Part shown: piece after piece, positions 52,382 through 62,400 of the stretch
Layout: every line of letters begins with the position of its first letter
Numbering within the stretch: position 1 is the first letter of the stretch
DNA from: Asanoa sp040676615
GTDB lineage: Bacteria; Actinomycetota; Actinomycetes; Mycobacteriales; Micromonosporaceae
Reading direction: 5' to 3'
Assembly: GCF_040676615.1 (NCBI RefSeq)
Contig: NZ_JBFAPI010000005.1
Location: forward strand, 310,001-374,000
DNA length: 64,000 bases
Translations under genes and position numbers: made by a program
The notes under the pieces: generated by a model
Told to the model about the DNA's origin: nothing
The model's input: the letters and a program-made list of their open reading frames with translations, nothing else
The model's database searches: none

Positions 52382-55213
52382 TCAGCCGGACTCGGTGGGC
52401 GAGGCCGATTGTTGGTCGAGGGCGTGCAATTTCGCGCGGAGGCTTGGCGCGCCGGGGTCGCCAAGACCGGTGAGGATGGTCAGGGCATCGGTCCAGGCCG
52501 CGCCGGCGGCGTTGGGGTTGCCGGAGGTGTGGTGGGTGTCGCCGAGGTGGGTCAGGACATTGGCCTCGTGGTAGCGCTCGCCGAGATTGCGAAGCAGGGC
52601 GAGGGCATGCTGGTAGCAATCAATGGCCTGGCTGTGGTGGCCGAGGTGGTGGTGGACGTAGCCGAGACTGTCCCATGTGCTGGCCTGCCCGCTGCGGTCG
52701 CCGAGCTGCTGAAACAGAGTGAGGGCCTGCTGACATGCGGTGAGGGCATCGGTGTAGTCGCCGAGCTGGGCGTGGCACCAGCCGACGGAGTTGAGGGCGT
52801 GGGCTTGTCCTGGGCGGTGGCCGGCAGCCCGATGGACGGTGAGGGCCTGCTGGCCGTGGCCAAGGGCCAGGTCGAAGCGGCCCTGTCGCTGCCAGAGGTA
52901 GCCGAGGTTGTAGTGGGTGTAGCCCTGGCCGACTTGGTCGCCGATCTGGGTGTATAGGTCGAGGGCGTGCTGGAGATGGGTGTGAGCGTCGGCGTGGCGG
53001 CCGAGCTGAGTGGTGCCGCGGGCCACGCCTCGGTGGGCGGCCGCCTGTGCGGCCGGGTCGTTCAGGCGTCGGGCGGCATCCACGGCGGCCTGCCAGGCAG
53101 CAGCTTGATCGGCCCAGTGTCCCTGCTGGTAGAGGACCATGTTGAGGGCCCAGGCGAGCTGCCAGGTGTGGGTGTCAAACCCGGTATCGGCGGCGTGTCT
53201 GATGGTGGCAAGAAGGGTGGGGTGCTCGGCGGTCAGCCAGACGATGGCCTGCTGGTGGTCGGTGAGTCGTTCGGGGCTGACGTCGGCGGCGGCTGCGGCG
53301 AGGGCCACGGGGATCGGGTCTCGGGTCGGGTAGAGAAGCCGGTCGGCTGTGTGGGCGGTGTGGGTGTAGTGGTCGAGCAGGCGGGTGAGGGCGGCGCGGT
53401 GGGTCTGGTCGGAGTCGGTGGTGTGAGTGAGCTCGGTGGCGTAGGCACGCAGCAGGTCGTGGAAGGTATACCGGCCGGGGACATGTTCGACGAGGAGGTT
53501 GGCGCGGGTCAGTTCGTTCAGTAGCCGCCGGGTCTCGGACACGGGGTGGCCGGCAAGGCTGGCCGCCGCCGGTGTGGCAATGTCCGGGCCGCGGTGGAGA
53601 CCCAGCAGACGGAACAATCGGGCCGAGGGCGCGGTCAGAGCGGTGTACGACCAGGAGAACACCGCGCGCAACTGGCTGGTCGGGTCGCCCGCGTCCAGGG
53701 CGTCGAGCTGCTGGTCGGCTTGGTTGAGTTCGGCGGCGAGCGTAGCCAGGGGAAAGTTTGTTTGTTGGGCGCGGGCGGCGGCGATGCTCAGCGCGAGTGG
53801 CAGCCTGGCGCAGGCAGTGATGATCTGTTGTACCGCGTCGGGCTCGGCGGTGACCCGGTCACCGAGTCGGTGGGTGAGCAGGTCGCGGGCCTCCGTAGTG
53901 GACAGAAGGTCGAGGTGCAGAGGATGGGCACCGTCAGCGGCGAGCAGACCGGTGAGTTGGGTGCGGCTGGTCACCACCGCCATGGCGGTCGGGGTGCCGG
54001 GCAACAGGGGGCGGGCCTGCTCGGCGTCGCGGGCGTTATCGAGGACTACGAGGATCCGCTTGCCGGCAAGCAAGCTGCGGTAGAGGGCAGTTTGGGCGTC
54101 CAGGTCGGGTGGAATGCGTTCGGGTGGCACGCCGAGTGCGTGGAGGAATCCCCGCACGGCTTCGATCGGGGCCATCACCCGCCCGGTGGGGTCGAACCCG
54201 CGCAGGTTCACGTACAGCTGGCCGTCGGGGAACTTCTCGGCGACGGTGTGAGCCCAGTGCACCGCCAGGGCGGTCTTGCCTACCCCTGCGGCGCCGGACA
54301 CCGCGGAGATCACCACCGCCGTCGATGCCCGCTCGGGCCGGCTGGCCACCAGGGCGGCAAGGTCTGCGAGGTGTTCGGCGCGGCCAGTGAACCCGGAAAC
54401 GTCGGCCGGTAGCTGCATCGGCACCACAGGCTCAGCTGCCATAGGTCGCGTGGTGGCAGGAGCGGGGGGCGGGTCCAACTCGCCACGCAGGATTGCCTGG
54501 TACACCGCCTGTAGTTCGGCGCTCGGGTCCGCGCCCAGTTCGTCGGCGAGATGCTGGCGGACCGTGGCGTGGTGCTTCAGGGCCTCGGCGGGATCCCCGG
54601 CGGCGTGCAGGGCCCGCATCAACGCCACGGCCAGGGATTCCATGAGGGGGTATTCGCCGGTCAGGTCTCTGAGCGTCGCGATCGCCGCGCCCGGGTTACC
54701 GATGTCAAGTTCGGCGCGAGTCCAGGCAACGACGGTGTCGAAGTACTCCCGGCGCCACCGTTCGCGGGTCCGCGCCGGCCAGGATCCGGTCAACCCGTCC
54801 AAGGGGTCACCGCGCCACAGGCCGACGGCTTCGCGCAGTAATCCCGCCCGCTCATCGGCACGGTGCGACGCGCGGGCCCTTTCGACCAGACGGCGCAACC
54901 GATGGATGTCGATTAGATCGGTATCGATGTCGAGCAGGTAGCCACCAGAGCTGCGCACCACCGATGTTGGCGGCGCAGCAGCCGCCTCGGTGCGCTCCAG
55001 CAACCGCCGGATTCGGGTGATGTGCACATGCAAGGCCCGCCGCGCGCCGGGTGGCACCTGCTCCCAGACACGGTCCATCAAACTCTCCGGGGTCACCGAA
55101 CGGCCGGCGTCGGCGGCGAGGACGGCAAGGACGTGCCGCTGCTGCCGGGGCCCGACATCAAGCTCTCGACCGTTGGCGCACACCTGCACCGGCCCTAGCA
55201 ACCGAATCTGCAC
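52382..55213 (-). CDS. AfsR/SARP-family transcriptional regulator
   Basis: The 943-aa protein (GTG 55213) has an OmpR-type winged helix (1-95: IRLLGPVQVCANGRELDVG, HVHITRIRRLLE), a BTAD domain (97-245), an NB-ARC ATPase (Walker A SGAAGVGKTALAV at 307-318, RILVVLDNARDAEQARPLLP) and C-terminal TPRs (about 690-930: GYTHYNLGYLWQRQGRFDLA and kin). AfsR-type proteins activate secondary-metabolite or developmental genes by binding direct repeats at -35. No biosynthetic cluster is adjacent; the divergent M23 peptidase gene is the nearest potential target. Full length, no defects seen. Confidence 0.93.
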   Translation of the reverse strand: MQIRLLGPVQVCANGRELDVGPRQQRHVLAVLAADAGRSVTPESLMDRVWEQVPPGARRALHVHITRIRRLLERTEAAAAPPTSVVRSSGGYLLDIDTDLIDIHRLRRLVERARASHRADERAGLLREAVGLWRGDPLDGLTGSWPARTRERWRREYFDTVVAWTRAELDIGNPGAAIATLRDLTGEYPLMESLAVALMRALHAAGDPAEALKHHATVRQHLADELGADPSAELQAVYQAILRGELDPPPAPATTRPMAAEPVVPMQLPADVSGFTGRAEHLADLAALVASRPERASTAVVISAVSGAAGVGKTALAVHWAHTVAEKFPDGQLYVNLRGFDPTGRVMAPIEAVRGFLHALGVPPERIPPDLDAQTALYRSLLAGKRILVVLDNARDAEQARPLLPGTPTAMAVVTSRTQLTGLLAADGAHPLHLDLLSTTEARDLLTHRLGDRVTAEPDAVQQIITACARLPLALSIAAARAQQTNFPLATLAAELNQADQQLDALDAGDPTSQLRAVFSWSYTALTAPSARLFRLLGLHRGPDIATPAAASLAGHPVSETRRLLNELTRANLLVEHVPGRYTFHDLLRAYATELTHTTDSDQTHRAALTRLLDHYTHTAHTADRLLYPTRDPIPVALAAAAADVSPERLTDHQQAIVWLTAEHPTLLATIRHAADTGFDTHTWQLAWALNMVLYQQGHWADQAAAWQAAVDAARRLNDPAAQAAAHRGVARGTTQLGRHADAHTHLQHALDLYTQIGDQVGQGYTHYNLGYLWQRQGRFDLALGHGQQALTVHRAAGHRPGQAHALNSVGWCHAQLGDYTDALTACQQALTLFQQLGDRSGQASTWDSLGYVHHHLGHHSQAIDCYQHALALLRNLGERYHEANVLTHLGDTHHTSGNPNAAGAAWTDALTILTGLGDPGAPSLRAKLHALDQQSASPTESG

Positions 55214-55537
55214 GGCAACCCCTCGAAACGGCGCCGCCGGTCGACGCCCGTGACCCCACCCTGACCGAGCTACAACAGTCTATTAACCATTTAGCCCACC
55301 ATGCGCAGCCATCCTTTGGAAGTCCCTTCTTCGACCACCGAGCGCTGATCCACATTGGAGATCGATGGTTTTCAACGGCGTCCGTACTGGGCGGCCTCGC
55401 ACCTGCACCTGTCGGCCCTTGGCTGACGCCGGCTGAAGGCGACTTCGCGATTCTTCGAATACCGACACCTACAGGGATCTCGTCGAGATCACTTCAGTGC
55501 TGCATCCCAGCAGTTTGGCAACTTCGGAAGGAGTCAG
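55214..55537. other. Divergent intergenic region, regulator/peptidase
   Basis: 324 bp with lower GC in the middle (TACAACAGTCTATTAACCA near 55270) and a GGAAGGAGTC ribosome site just before ATG 55538. Promoters for both divergent genes are expected. No clear direct repeat typical of SARP binding was resolved by eye. Confidence 0.45.
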
Positions 55538-56851
55538 ATGCGTCTTCGTACAAGATTGGGCGTGCTCGCCCCCGCGGTGGGTTTGGCGCTGGCCGCGTCG
55601 ATGTTGGTGGTCGCGTCGCCGGCGAGTGCCGCGGGCCCCTCCCTCGAGCTTCCCTTCACCTGTGGCAGCTCGTGGCTAGGTAAGTCCGGCGGTAGCAGCG
55701 CGCACCGCAACTACGAGATCGACTGGAACCTTTCCTCCGGTGCGGAGGACAAGGGCAAGCCGGTCCTGGCTGCGGCTGCGGGAACGATCCGGTGGGAAGG
55801 CGGCGAGAGCTCGGATTACGGCAACTTCCTAGAGATCGACCACGGTGGCGGCTACTCCACCCTGTACGCCCACCTGGACGCCAAACTCGCGCACAACGGC
55901 GACGTGGTCCGCCAGGGCCAGCAGATCGGCACGGTCGGCAACACCGACGGGAACTCGCCCGGCATCAGCCCGCACCTGCACTTCGAGTTCCGCAACCGGG
56001 GCAGCGGTCAGGCCTACCCCGACTACATCCGGCCGGCCTCGTTCCACGGCGACCCGTTCGACTATGCCACCGGCCAGGAGATCTACGTCAGCCAGAACTG
56101 TGGTGTCAACTCGGGTCCGACGGGGACTGTTTCGGACTTCAGTGGTGACGGGGCTGCTGACGTGCTCGGTGTCAACGCTGCTGGCGACCTGCTCTACTAC
56201 CCCAACAACAACTACGCCCTGTCCACACCGATCAAGATCGGTAACGGCTGGGGCACTTTCAAGCACGTGATGGCCGCCGACTTCTCCGGTGACGGAGCCG
56301 CCGACGTACTCGGCGTCGACGCCACTGGAAGGCTGCTCTACTACCCCAACAACGACTACCGGCTGTCCACACCCATCCAGATCGGCAGCTCCTGGACCAC
56401 ATTCAGACACGTCATGGCCGCGGACTTCAGCGGTGACGGAGCAGCCGACGTCCTCGGCGTCGACGCCAACGGCAACCTGCTCTACTACCCCAACAACAAC
56501 TACCGGCTGTCCACACCGATCCAGATCGGCAACGGCTGGAGCACCTTCAAGCAGGTCATGGCCGCCGACTTCAACGGCGACGGAAAGGCCGACGTCCTCG
56601 GCGTCGACGCCAACGGCAACCTGCTCTACTACCGCAACACCAACCAGGCTCTGTCCTCCCCAACAGAGCTCGGCTTCGGCTTCGGCACCTTCAAACACGT
56701 CTTCGCCTCAGACTTCTCCGGCGACGGAGCAGCCGACGTCCTCGGCGTCGACTCCGCCGGAGCACTCCTCTACTACCCCAACAACAACTACGACATCTCC
56801 GGCCACAGCCAAATCGGCAACAGCTGGAGCACCTTCCCCTTCGTCATGTAA
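55538..56851 (+). CDS. Secreted M23 peptidase with five FG-GAP/VCBS repeats
   Basis: The 437-residue protein has a signal peptide (AVGLALAASMLVVASPASA-A). The M23 endopeptidase core follows with zinc ligands H56 and D62 (HRNYEIDW), H112 (YAHL) and the H146-L-H148 pair (SPHLHFEF), so all catalytic residues are present. It should cleave peptidoglycan cross-links or other Gly-rich peptides outside the cell. Residues about 200-437 are five FG-GAP-like repeats of 48 residues (DFSGDGAADVLGVD, LLYYPNNN), probably a beta-propeller for calcium-dependent binding. Perfect GGAAGGAGTC ribosome site. Confidence 0.92.
   Translation: MRLRTRLGVLAPAVGLALAASMLVVASPASAAGPSLELPFTCGSSWLGKSGGSSAHRNYEIDWNLSSGAEDKGKPVLAAAAGTIRWEGGESSDYGNFLEIDHGGGYSTLYAHLDAKLAHNGDVVRQGQQIGTVGNTDGNSPGISPHLHFEFRNRGSGQAYPDYIRPASFHGDPFDYATGQEIYVSQNCGVNSGPTGTVSDFSGDGAADVLGVNAAGDLLYYPNNNYALSTPIKIGNGWGTFKHVMAADFSGDGAADVLGVDATGRLLYYPNNDYRLSTPIQIGSSWTTFRHVMAADFSGDGAADVLGVDANGNLLYYPNNNYRLSTPIQIGNGWSTFKQVMAADFNGDGKADVLGVDANGNLLYYRNTNQALSSPTELGFGFGTFKHVFASDFSGDGAADVLGVDSAGALLYYPNNNYDISGHSQIGNSWSTFPFVM
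56135..56848 (+). repeat. 144-bp tandem repeat encoding FG-GAP units
   Basis: Units begin at 56135, 56279, 56423, 56567 and 56711, each 144 bp (48 codons). Long blocks are almost identical between units (CTCTACTACCCCAACAACAA), indicating recent duplication or ongoing homogenisation. Confidence 0.9.
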
Positions 56852-56935
56852 CCCCCGGCGTCGCGGCACCCAGAAACCCGAAGAGCCGCCACACCCCTTC
56901 CTTCCGGACGTCCCTGGAGGTGCCTCGTTTGGTCC

Positions 56936-56995
56936 ACAAATGGTTGGTCAGCTCGCTTCCGCTGGGCGGAACCGAGCTGACCAACCCATTTGTGT
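56936..56995. repeat. Long imperfect hairpin (21-bp arms)
   Basis: The left arm CACAAATGGTTGGTCAGCTC (56936-56956 region) pairs with CGAGCTGACCAACCCATTTG (56974-56995) with a single bulged C. The 17-nt centre contains a further TTCCG/CGGAA stem. It lies 85 bp after the peptidase stop. It may be a terminator or a short mobile repeat. Confidence 0.75.
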
Positions 56996-57054
56996 CGCGT
57001 GTACTCCTATTACGGGGGCGACCCCGGACCCCGCGTACGCTCCCGCCGGGTTCG

Positions 57055-57291
57055 ATGTCGACGTCATTTGTCGGGGGAGAGGAGCGGCTGGCCTACGACG
57101 ACATCCGGCTGACCATCACCGTCACCAACGACGCCGGACCCACGGCGCTTGCGGCGGCGACGTCGTCCAGCGGCTCGTCAAAGGGCTTCGGCACGATCGG
57201 GATGCGCGAGCGCGCTCTGTCCGCCGGCAGCCGGTTCGAGGCCGGACCCCGCCCCGGCGGCGGGTTCACCGTCGCCACGGAACTGCCCATC
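57055..57291 (+). pseudogene. Histidine kinase C-terminal remnant
   Basis: The frame encodes LTITVTNDAG, GFGTIGMRERALSAGSRFEA and GPRPGGGFTVATELPI, the end of a NarL-system histidine kinase ATPase domain (the G box normally reads GxGLxGMRERA). The dimerisation and N box parts are missing, so only about 75 residues remain. Confidence 0.75.
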
Positions 57292-57295
57292 CGGC

Positions 57296-57553
57296 CGCAT
57301 CATCGTCGCCGACGACCAGGCGCTGCTGCGCGCGACCTTTCGCATGCTCATCGAGGCCAATCCCGACATGGAGGTGGTCGGGGAAGCCGCCGACGGCGAC
57401 GAGGCGGCCGCGGTGACCCATGCCCGCCATCCGGCCGTGATCCTCATGGACATCCGAGGTATGCGCTTGAGCGGGGAGACGGAGAATGACCTGCCGCGAT
57501 CGGCTTGCCACGGAACGTTCCAGCAAATGGAGCACGATCACCTAATTCGTTAA
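57296..57553 (+). pseudogene. Response regulator receiver remnant
   Basis: In the next frame, RIIVADDQALLRATFRMLIE, MEVVGEAADGDEAA and AVILMDIRGMRLSG show the first two thirds of a NarL/DesR-type receiver, including the D-D pair and phosphoacceptor D of MDIR. It then runs into unrelated sequence and stops. The HTH output domain is absent. Kinase and regulator remnants abut as in an ancestral operon. Confidence 0.75.
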
Positions 57554-58034
57554 CTCGAGGTCAGCGCCGGCAGCCGTGTACTCAGCCGATGGCGTATCGC
57601 AGGTTCCGAACCCGTCACAGGTCCCCGGCGCCCAGCCGGCAACGACCCGAGCTCTGGATGCCGCATCTTGCCTGCTTTCTGGGTGGGACTTCTAGGGCCT
57701 CGCTATGTGCTTCGCCGAGCAGTTGCTGGGTCGTTCAGGCGTGTTGCCAAGCTGTCACGGCGGCCGACCCGCGGACCGGCCTTCGAACCGTCGAAATGTC
57801 CTCGAGGTGAGCGATGTGGAGCGATGGCGGTGCGGTTCGCGACGGTGCCGGACGGCGGGCACCCGCCACTTTTCCTATACGATTTGCCTGGGGTCAGCAT
57901 GCCGCAGCGTTGTGACTGATGTCAACGGGTGCGCGAAAGCGCATGAAAGGACCGCACGTCACGATGGACGACGAAGCGATGATCGCGCGGGGCGGTGACG
58001 GGCGGGACGCCGCCGGGAAGATCGGGCGGGCGGC
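57554..58034. other. 481-bp stretch without a supported gene
   Basis: Only low-quality frames are present. Promoter-like AT-rich bases occur near 57869 (TTTTCCTATACGATTTGCC). It lies between two pseudogene clusters and is probably decayed coding sequence. Confidence 0.45.
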
Positions 58035-58510
58035 TTGCCGACCAGGGTGTACGACACCCTGCTCGGACAGCTGATGTCGCTGCGGATCGAGCCTGGCTCC
58101 CGCGTCACAATCGACGTCCTGGCGCGCGAGCGGGGGCTCGCAGACGCCGATCCGAGACGCCTTGAACCGCATGGAAGCCGAGGGCCTGATCGTGCGTGTG
58201 CCCATGCCGACTACCGCATTCCCCCGCAAATCACTCGTCACCGATTCGAGGACATGCTCGAGGTCCGTCTGCTGCTCGAGCCGGCGGCGGCGCGCAGATT
58301 CGCCGAACGCGCATCGTTGGCGCAGGTGGCCGGAATGCGACGAATGCCGGAGGAGATGCCGGAGCTCGAGAGCCCATGGCCTACGGCGAATTCGGGCTAC
58401 GCGACGCCGCCGCGTACGCGATGCGTCGGCACATCCTGCGGTCCGGCGACCGTTTTCGACCAGTGTTCGATGAGGTCAAGGACATCGACGGAATGACGGT
58501 GGAGGCTTGA
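58035..58510 (+). pseudogene. GntR-family regulator, frameshifted
   Basis: VYDTLLGQLMSLRIEPGSRV and IDVLARERGL match a GntR winged helix. The next helix (PIRDALNRMEAEGLIVRVP) is found only in another frame at about 58145-58200, after which the first frame resumes with ADYRIPPQITRHRFEDMLEV and RLLLEPAAARRFAERASLA of the FCD domain. At least two compensating frameshifts and a third near 58370 break the gene. Confidence 0.75.
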
Positions 58511-58600
58511 CGGCCGGGTGGGGCCGAGGAATGCTAACGCAGTCGGATCGGATCGGATTGGATCCCCCGTCACCCGTCCCCCATATGCGAGGAGAAGCAG

Positions 58601-59170
58601 GTGCCTAGAGCGCTGCTCCTGACCGGTGATGCCGCCGAGGAACTCGACACCATGTATCCCTACTACCGCGTCCAGGAGGGCGGCTGGGACGTCGACGTCT
58701 CGTCCCGGACGATGCGTGACGTGCAACTGGTCATCCACGAGTTCGACCCCAACTCGGACGCCTACGTGGAGAAGAACGGCCGCAAGCTGCCCGTCGACGT
58801 GCCCTGGGCCGACGTCGACGTCGAGCGCTACGACGCCCTCATCATCCCCGGGGGACGTGCCCCCGAGTGGATCCGGGTCGACGCCGACGTCAGGCGCATC
58901 ACCGAGCACTTCTTCGCCCGCGACCTGCCCATCGCCCTGGTCTGCCACGGCGCGCAGGTGCCAGCGGTCTACGGCCTGCTCAAGGGTCGAAAGACGGCGT
59001 GCTTCCCGCCGATCACCGGTGACATGGAGAACGCGGGCGCGACCGTCATCGACGCCCCCGACGTCGTCGACGGCAACCTCGTCTCCTGCCGGGGCTGGCC
59101 CGACATGCCGCAATTCGGCCGGGCGATGATGGACCTCTTCGCGAAGTCCGTCAACTCCGCATCCGCCTGA
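58601..59170 (+). CDS. DJ-1/PfpI-family protein
   Basis: The 189-aa protein starts at GTG 58601 behind a GAGGAGAAGCAG site. It has ALIIPGGRAPEWIR and the nucleophile elbow LVCHGAQVPAVYGLLKGR with the reactive Cys, preceded by the conserved Glu region (LLLTGDAAEELDTMYPYYR). Members are glyoxalase/deglycase-like or peptidase-like. Intact, unlike its neighbours. Substrate unknown. Confidence 0.9.
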   Translation: MPRALLLTGDAAEELDTMYPYYRVQEGGWDVDVSSRTMRDVQLVIHEFDPNSDAYVEKNGRKLPVDVPWADVDVERYDALIIPGGRAPEWIRVDADVRRITEHFFARDLPIALVCHGAQVPAVYGLLKGRKTACFPPITGDMENAGATVIDAPDVVDGNLVSCRGWPDMPQFGRAMMDLFAKSVNSASA

Positions 59171-59190
59171 GCACACCCGGGCCTGCCCCG

Positions 59191-59355
59191 GTGACGGCAC
59201 TTTGGACCGTCGCGGTCGACGGCTCCCTCATCCACGTCCTGGAAAGCGGCACCGGGCCCGCGGTGCTGACGCTGCACGGCTCCGGACCCGGCACGACCGG
59301 ATCCGGCGCCTGGGCAACGACGGCGCAGGCGCTGGCGACGTGTGGCGGCTCCTGA
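59191..59355 (+). pseudogene. Truncated alpha/beta hydrolase N-terminus
   Basis: A 54-residue frame from GTG 59191 reads AVDGSLIHVLESGTGPAVLT, LHGSGPGTTGSGAW and then a stop. The HGSGPG oxyanion loop is that of meta-cleavage-type alpha/beta hydrolases, which are normally about 280 residues. The rest of the fold, including the nucleophile elbow, is absent. Confidence 0.65.
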
Positions 59356-59439
59356 CCAGACGGGGCGCGGGATCGCACAACACGGATGGCAATCCCAACG
59401 GTTCCCCCTCCAGCGGGGGAAGAGGAGGAGAACCTCGCA

Positions 59440-62400
59440 ATGAGGAAGCGCACTTCATACGCGTTTGGGCTCGCAGGGCTGGTCGCTGCGGCGGCGCTGC
59501 TGCTGCCGTCCGCGCCTGCCGCCAAGGCCGCGCCACCAGACGCCGGCGTGCCGGCCGCGCCTGCCGCCACGGCCGCACCACCAGACGCCGGCTTCAAGGT
59601 GCTCGTGGTGCGCAGCACCCAGGACGCGGTGTCGTCGGCCGGCCTGGCCGCGATCCGGGATGCGGCCAGAACCGGTCATTTCACGGTCGTGGCGCCCGCG
59701 CCCGCTGACGTGGGCGACCATTTCACGGAGAAGAAGCTGGCGCAGTACCGCGCGGTCGTGTTCCTGGACACGGGTCTCGCGAGCCCGCTCACGGACACGC
59801 AACGCGCGAACTTCGAGAGCTACTTCCGCGACGGCGGCGGCTTCGTCGGCGTCGGCTCGGCGGTCGAGACCGACGGGTCCTGGTCGTTCCTGACAGACAT
59901 CCTTGGGACGCGTGCGTCCGGCAGGACCGACGTGCAATCGGGTGACGTGAAGGTCGCCGACCGCGTCCACGACGCGACCAAGGATCTGCCGCAGCTCTGG
60001 TCGCGGACCGACAACTGGTACAACTTCACGAAGAACGTCCGCGGTCTGTCACACGTCCTCGACACCGTCGTCGAGGACCCGTTCGGGCCGCAGCCGCAGG
60101 GCGCCAATCTCGACGGGATCGCCGGGGGCACGATGGGCGCCGATCACCCGGTCTCGTGGTGTAAGGACTTCGCGGGCGGCCGCTCGTTCTACACCGGCCT
60201 GGGCAACACGGCCGCGAGCTTCGACGCCGGCCTCACCAAGCACCTCAAGGGCGCGATCGGCTGGGCCGCGGGCAAGGCCGACCCGGTCTACAGCGACTGC
60301 GGCGCGACCGTGCTGGCCAACTACCAGCAGACGAAGATCGGCTCGCCGCCGAACCTGCAGGAGCCGATCGGCTTCGACCAACTGCCGGACGGCCGCGTTC
60401 TGCAGACGGACCGCCTCGGCTCGCTGCGCATGCACGACTCGACCACGGGCGTCACCACGGTCGTCGCCAACTTCGCCGACCCGAGCCTGCCGCTGACGCA
60501 GCAGATCTACTCCGCGGGCGAGGACGGGCTCTATGGCCCGGCGGTCGACGCCAACTTCGCGACCAACAAGTGGGTCTACCTCTACTACTCGGCGAAGGAG
60601 GTCACCGACGTCAAGCTGAGCGACGGATCGGTCGTCACCCAGATCACGCCGAACACCACCCCGCCGGACGTGGCGGCGTCCAAGACCGCGTGGGATCCGT
60701 ACGTGGGCTATTTCCAGCTCAGCCGCTTCAAGTTCGTCGACGCCACCGACGGCACGCCGGCGCACCTCGACATGGGCTCCGAGCAGCAGATCATGCGCGT
60801 GCCGGTCAACCGCCAGGAGTGCTGCCACGTCGCGGGCGACATCGACTTCGACAAGCACGGCAATCTCTGGATGGTCACCGGCGATGACACGCCCGCGGGC
60901 GGCATCAACGGCGGCGGCTACGGGCCGTACAACTCGCAGAAGACCGACGAGCAGCAGACCGTGCGCGTCACCAACGCGACGGGCGGCACGTTCACGCTGA
61001 CCTTCGAGGGTCAGACGACGGAGCCGATCGCGTGGAACGCCGATCGCAACGCGATCGACGCGGCGCTCGAGGCGCTCTCGAACATCGAGGCGGATGAGAT
61101 CCAAACCAGCGGCGGCCCGGTCAACACGTCGAACGTCAACGTGTTCTTCCGCCGTGGCAAGCAGCAGTCCGATCAGGCGCAGATCACCGCCGACGGCGCC
61201 GGCCTGACCGGCACCGCCACGCCGGCGATCGCGACCAACACGGCACAGGCGGGCGGCTGGTATCAGCGGCTCACCGGTGACTCGCGCCGCAGCGCGCTGA
61301 ACACCAACGACCTGCGCGGCAAGGTGCTGCGGATCAAGGTCAAGGACGGCGACATCTCGGCCGCCGACGCCAACAAGGTCGACTTCGGCTCCGGCACGGG
61401 CGCCTACTCGATCCCGTCGGGCAACCTGTTCCCGCTGGTCGCGGGCGCGCCGCAGGACAAGACGCGGCCGGAGGTCTATGCGATGGGTTTCCGCAACCCG
61501 TTCCGGATCCAGGTCGACGAGAACGACGTGGCCTACATCGGCGACTACTCGCCCGACGCCCAGACACCGCAGCGCTCGCACGGCCCGTCGGGCACCGGCC
61601 GCTACGAGATCGTGCGCAAGCCGTCCAACTACGGCTGGCCGACGTGCTACAAGCGCGACCTCGCGCACTACCAGTGGAGCTTCCACGAGTTCGCGCCCGG
61701 CACCACCACCCCGGGCACGCCGCTGAACAACCCGCCTCAGAAGTTCGACTGCGACGGGCCGACGCAGCGCAACGACTCGCTGTGGAACATCGAGGGCGGT
61801 CCGACGGTCGAGCCGGGCCTGCGGGACGTCCCGCCGGTCACCGACCCGGACATCTGGTACTCCTACCGCGACAACAACACGACCGCGCCGCTCGGCACCC
61901 CGTGCGAGGCCTACTACGCGCCGACCCCGGGCCCGATCGCGCCCGGCTCGACGACCGAGTGCCCGCGGCTGTTCCCCGAGCTCTTCACCGGCGGCGTCGG
62001 TCCGCACGGGGTCACGAAGTACCACTACGACCCGGCGAACCCGAACCCCAACAAGTTCCCTCCGTACTACGACGACTCGGTGATCATCAGCGAGTGGACG
62101 CAGGACACGCTGCGCGAGGTCAAGCTCGACAAGCAGAACAACCAGGTCCAGAAGATCAACAACTTCCTGGATTGCGGCAGCCGCGCTAACGCCGGGGCAG
62201 GCAGGTTCCGGTTCGAGTGCGACAACCCGATGGACCTGCAGTTCGGTTCTGACGGCGCCTTCTACATGCTGACCTACGGCAACGGGTTCAACGTCATCAG
62301 CCCCGACGCGGGCATGTACAAGTGGGAGTACGTCAAGGGCAAGCGCGCGCCGAAGGCCGTGCTCACCACGGACCGCACCGACGGCTCAACGCCGCTGACC

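Noticed and set aside
57554..58034. Short frames of 80-100 codons
   Set aside because: No starts with ribosome sites, no motifs, and composition typical of non-coding high-GC sequence.
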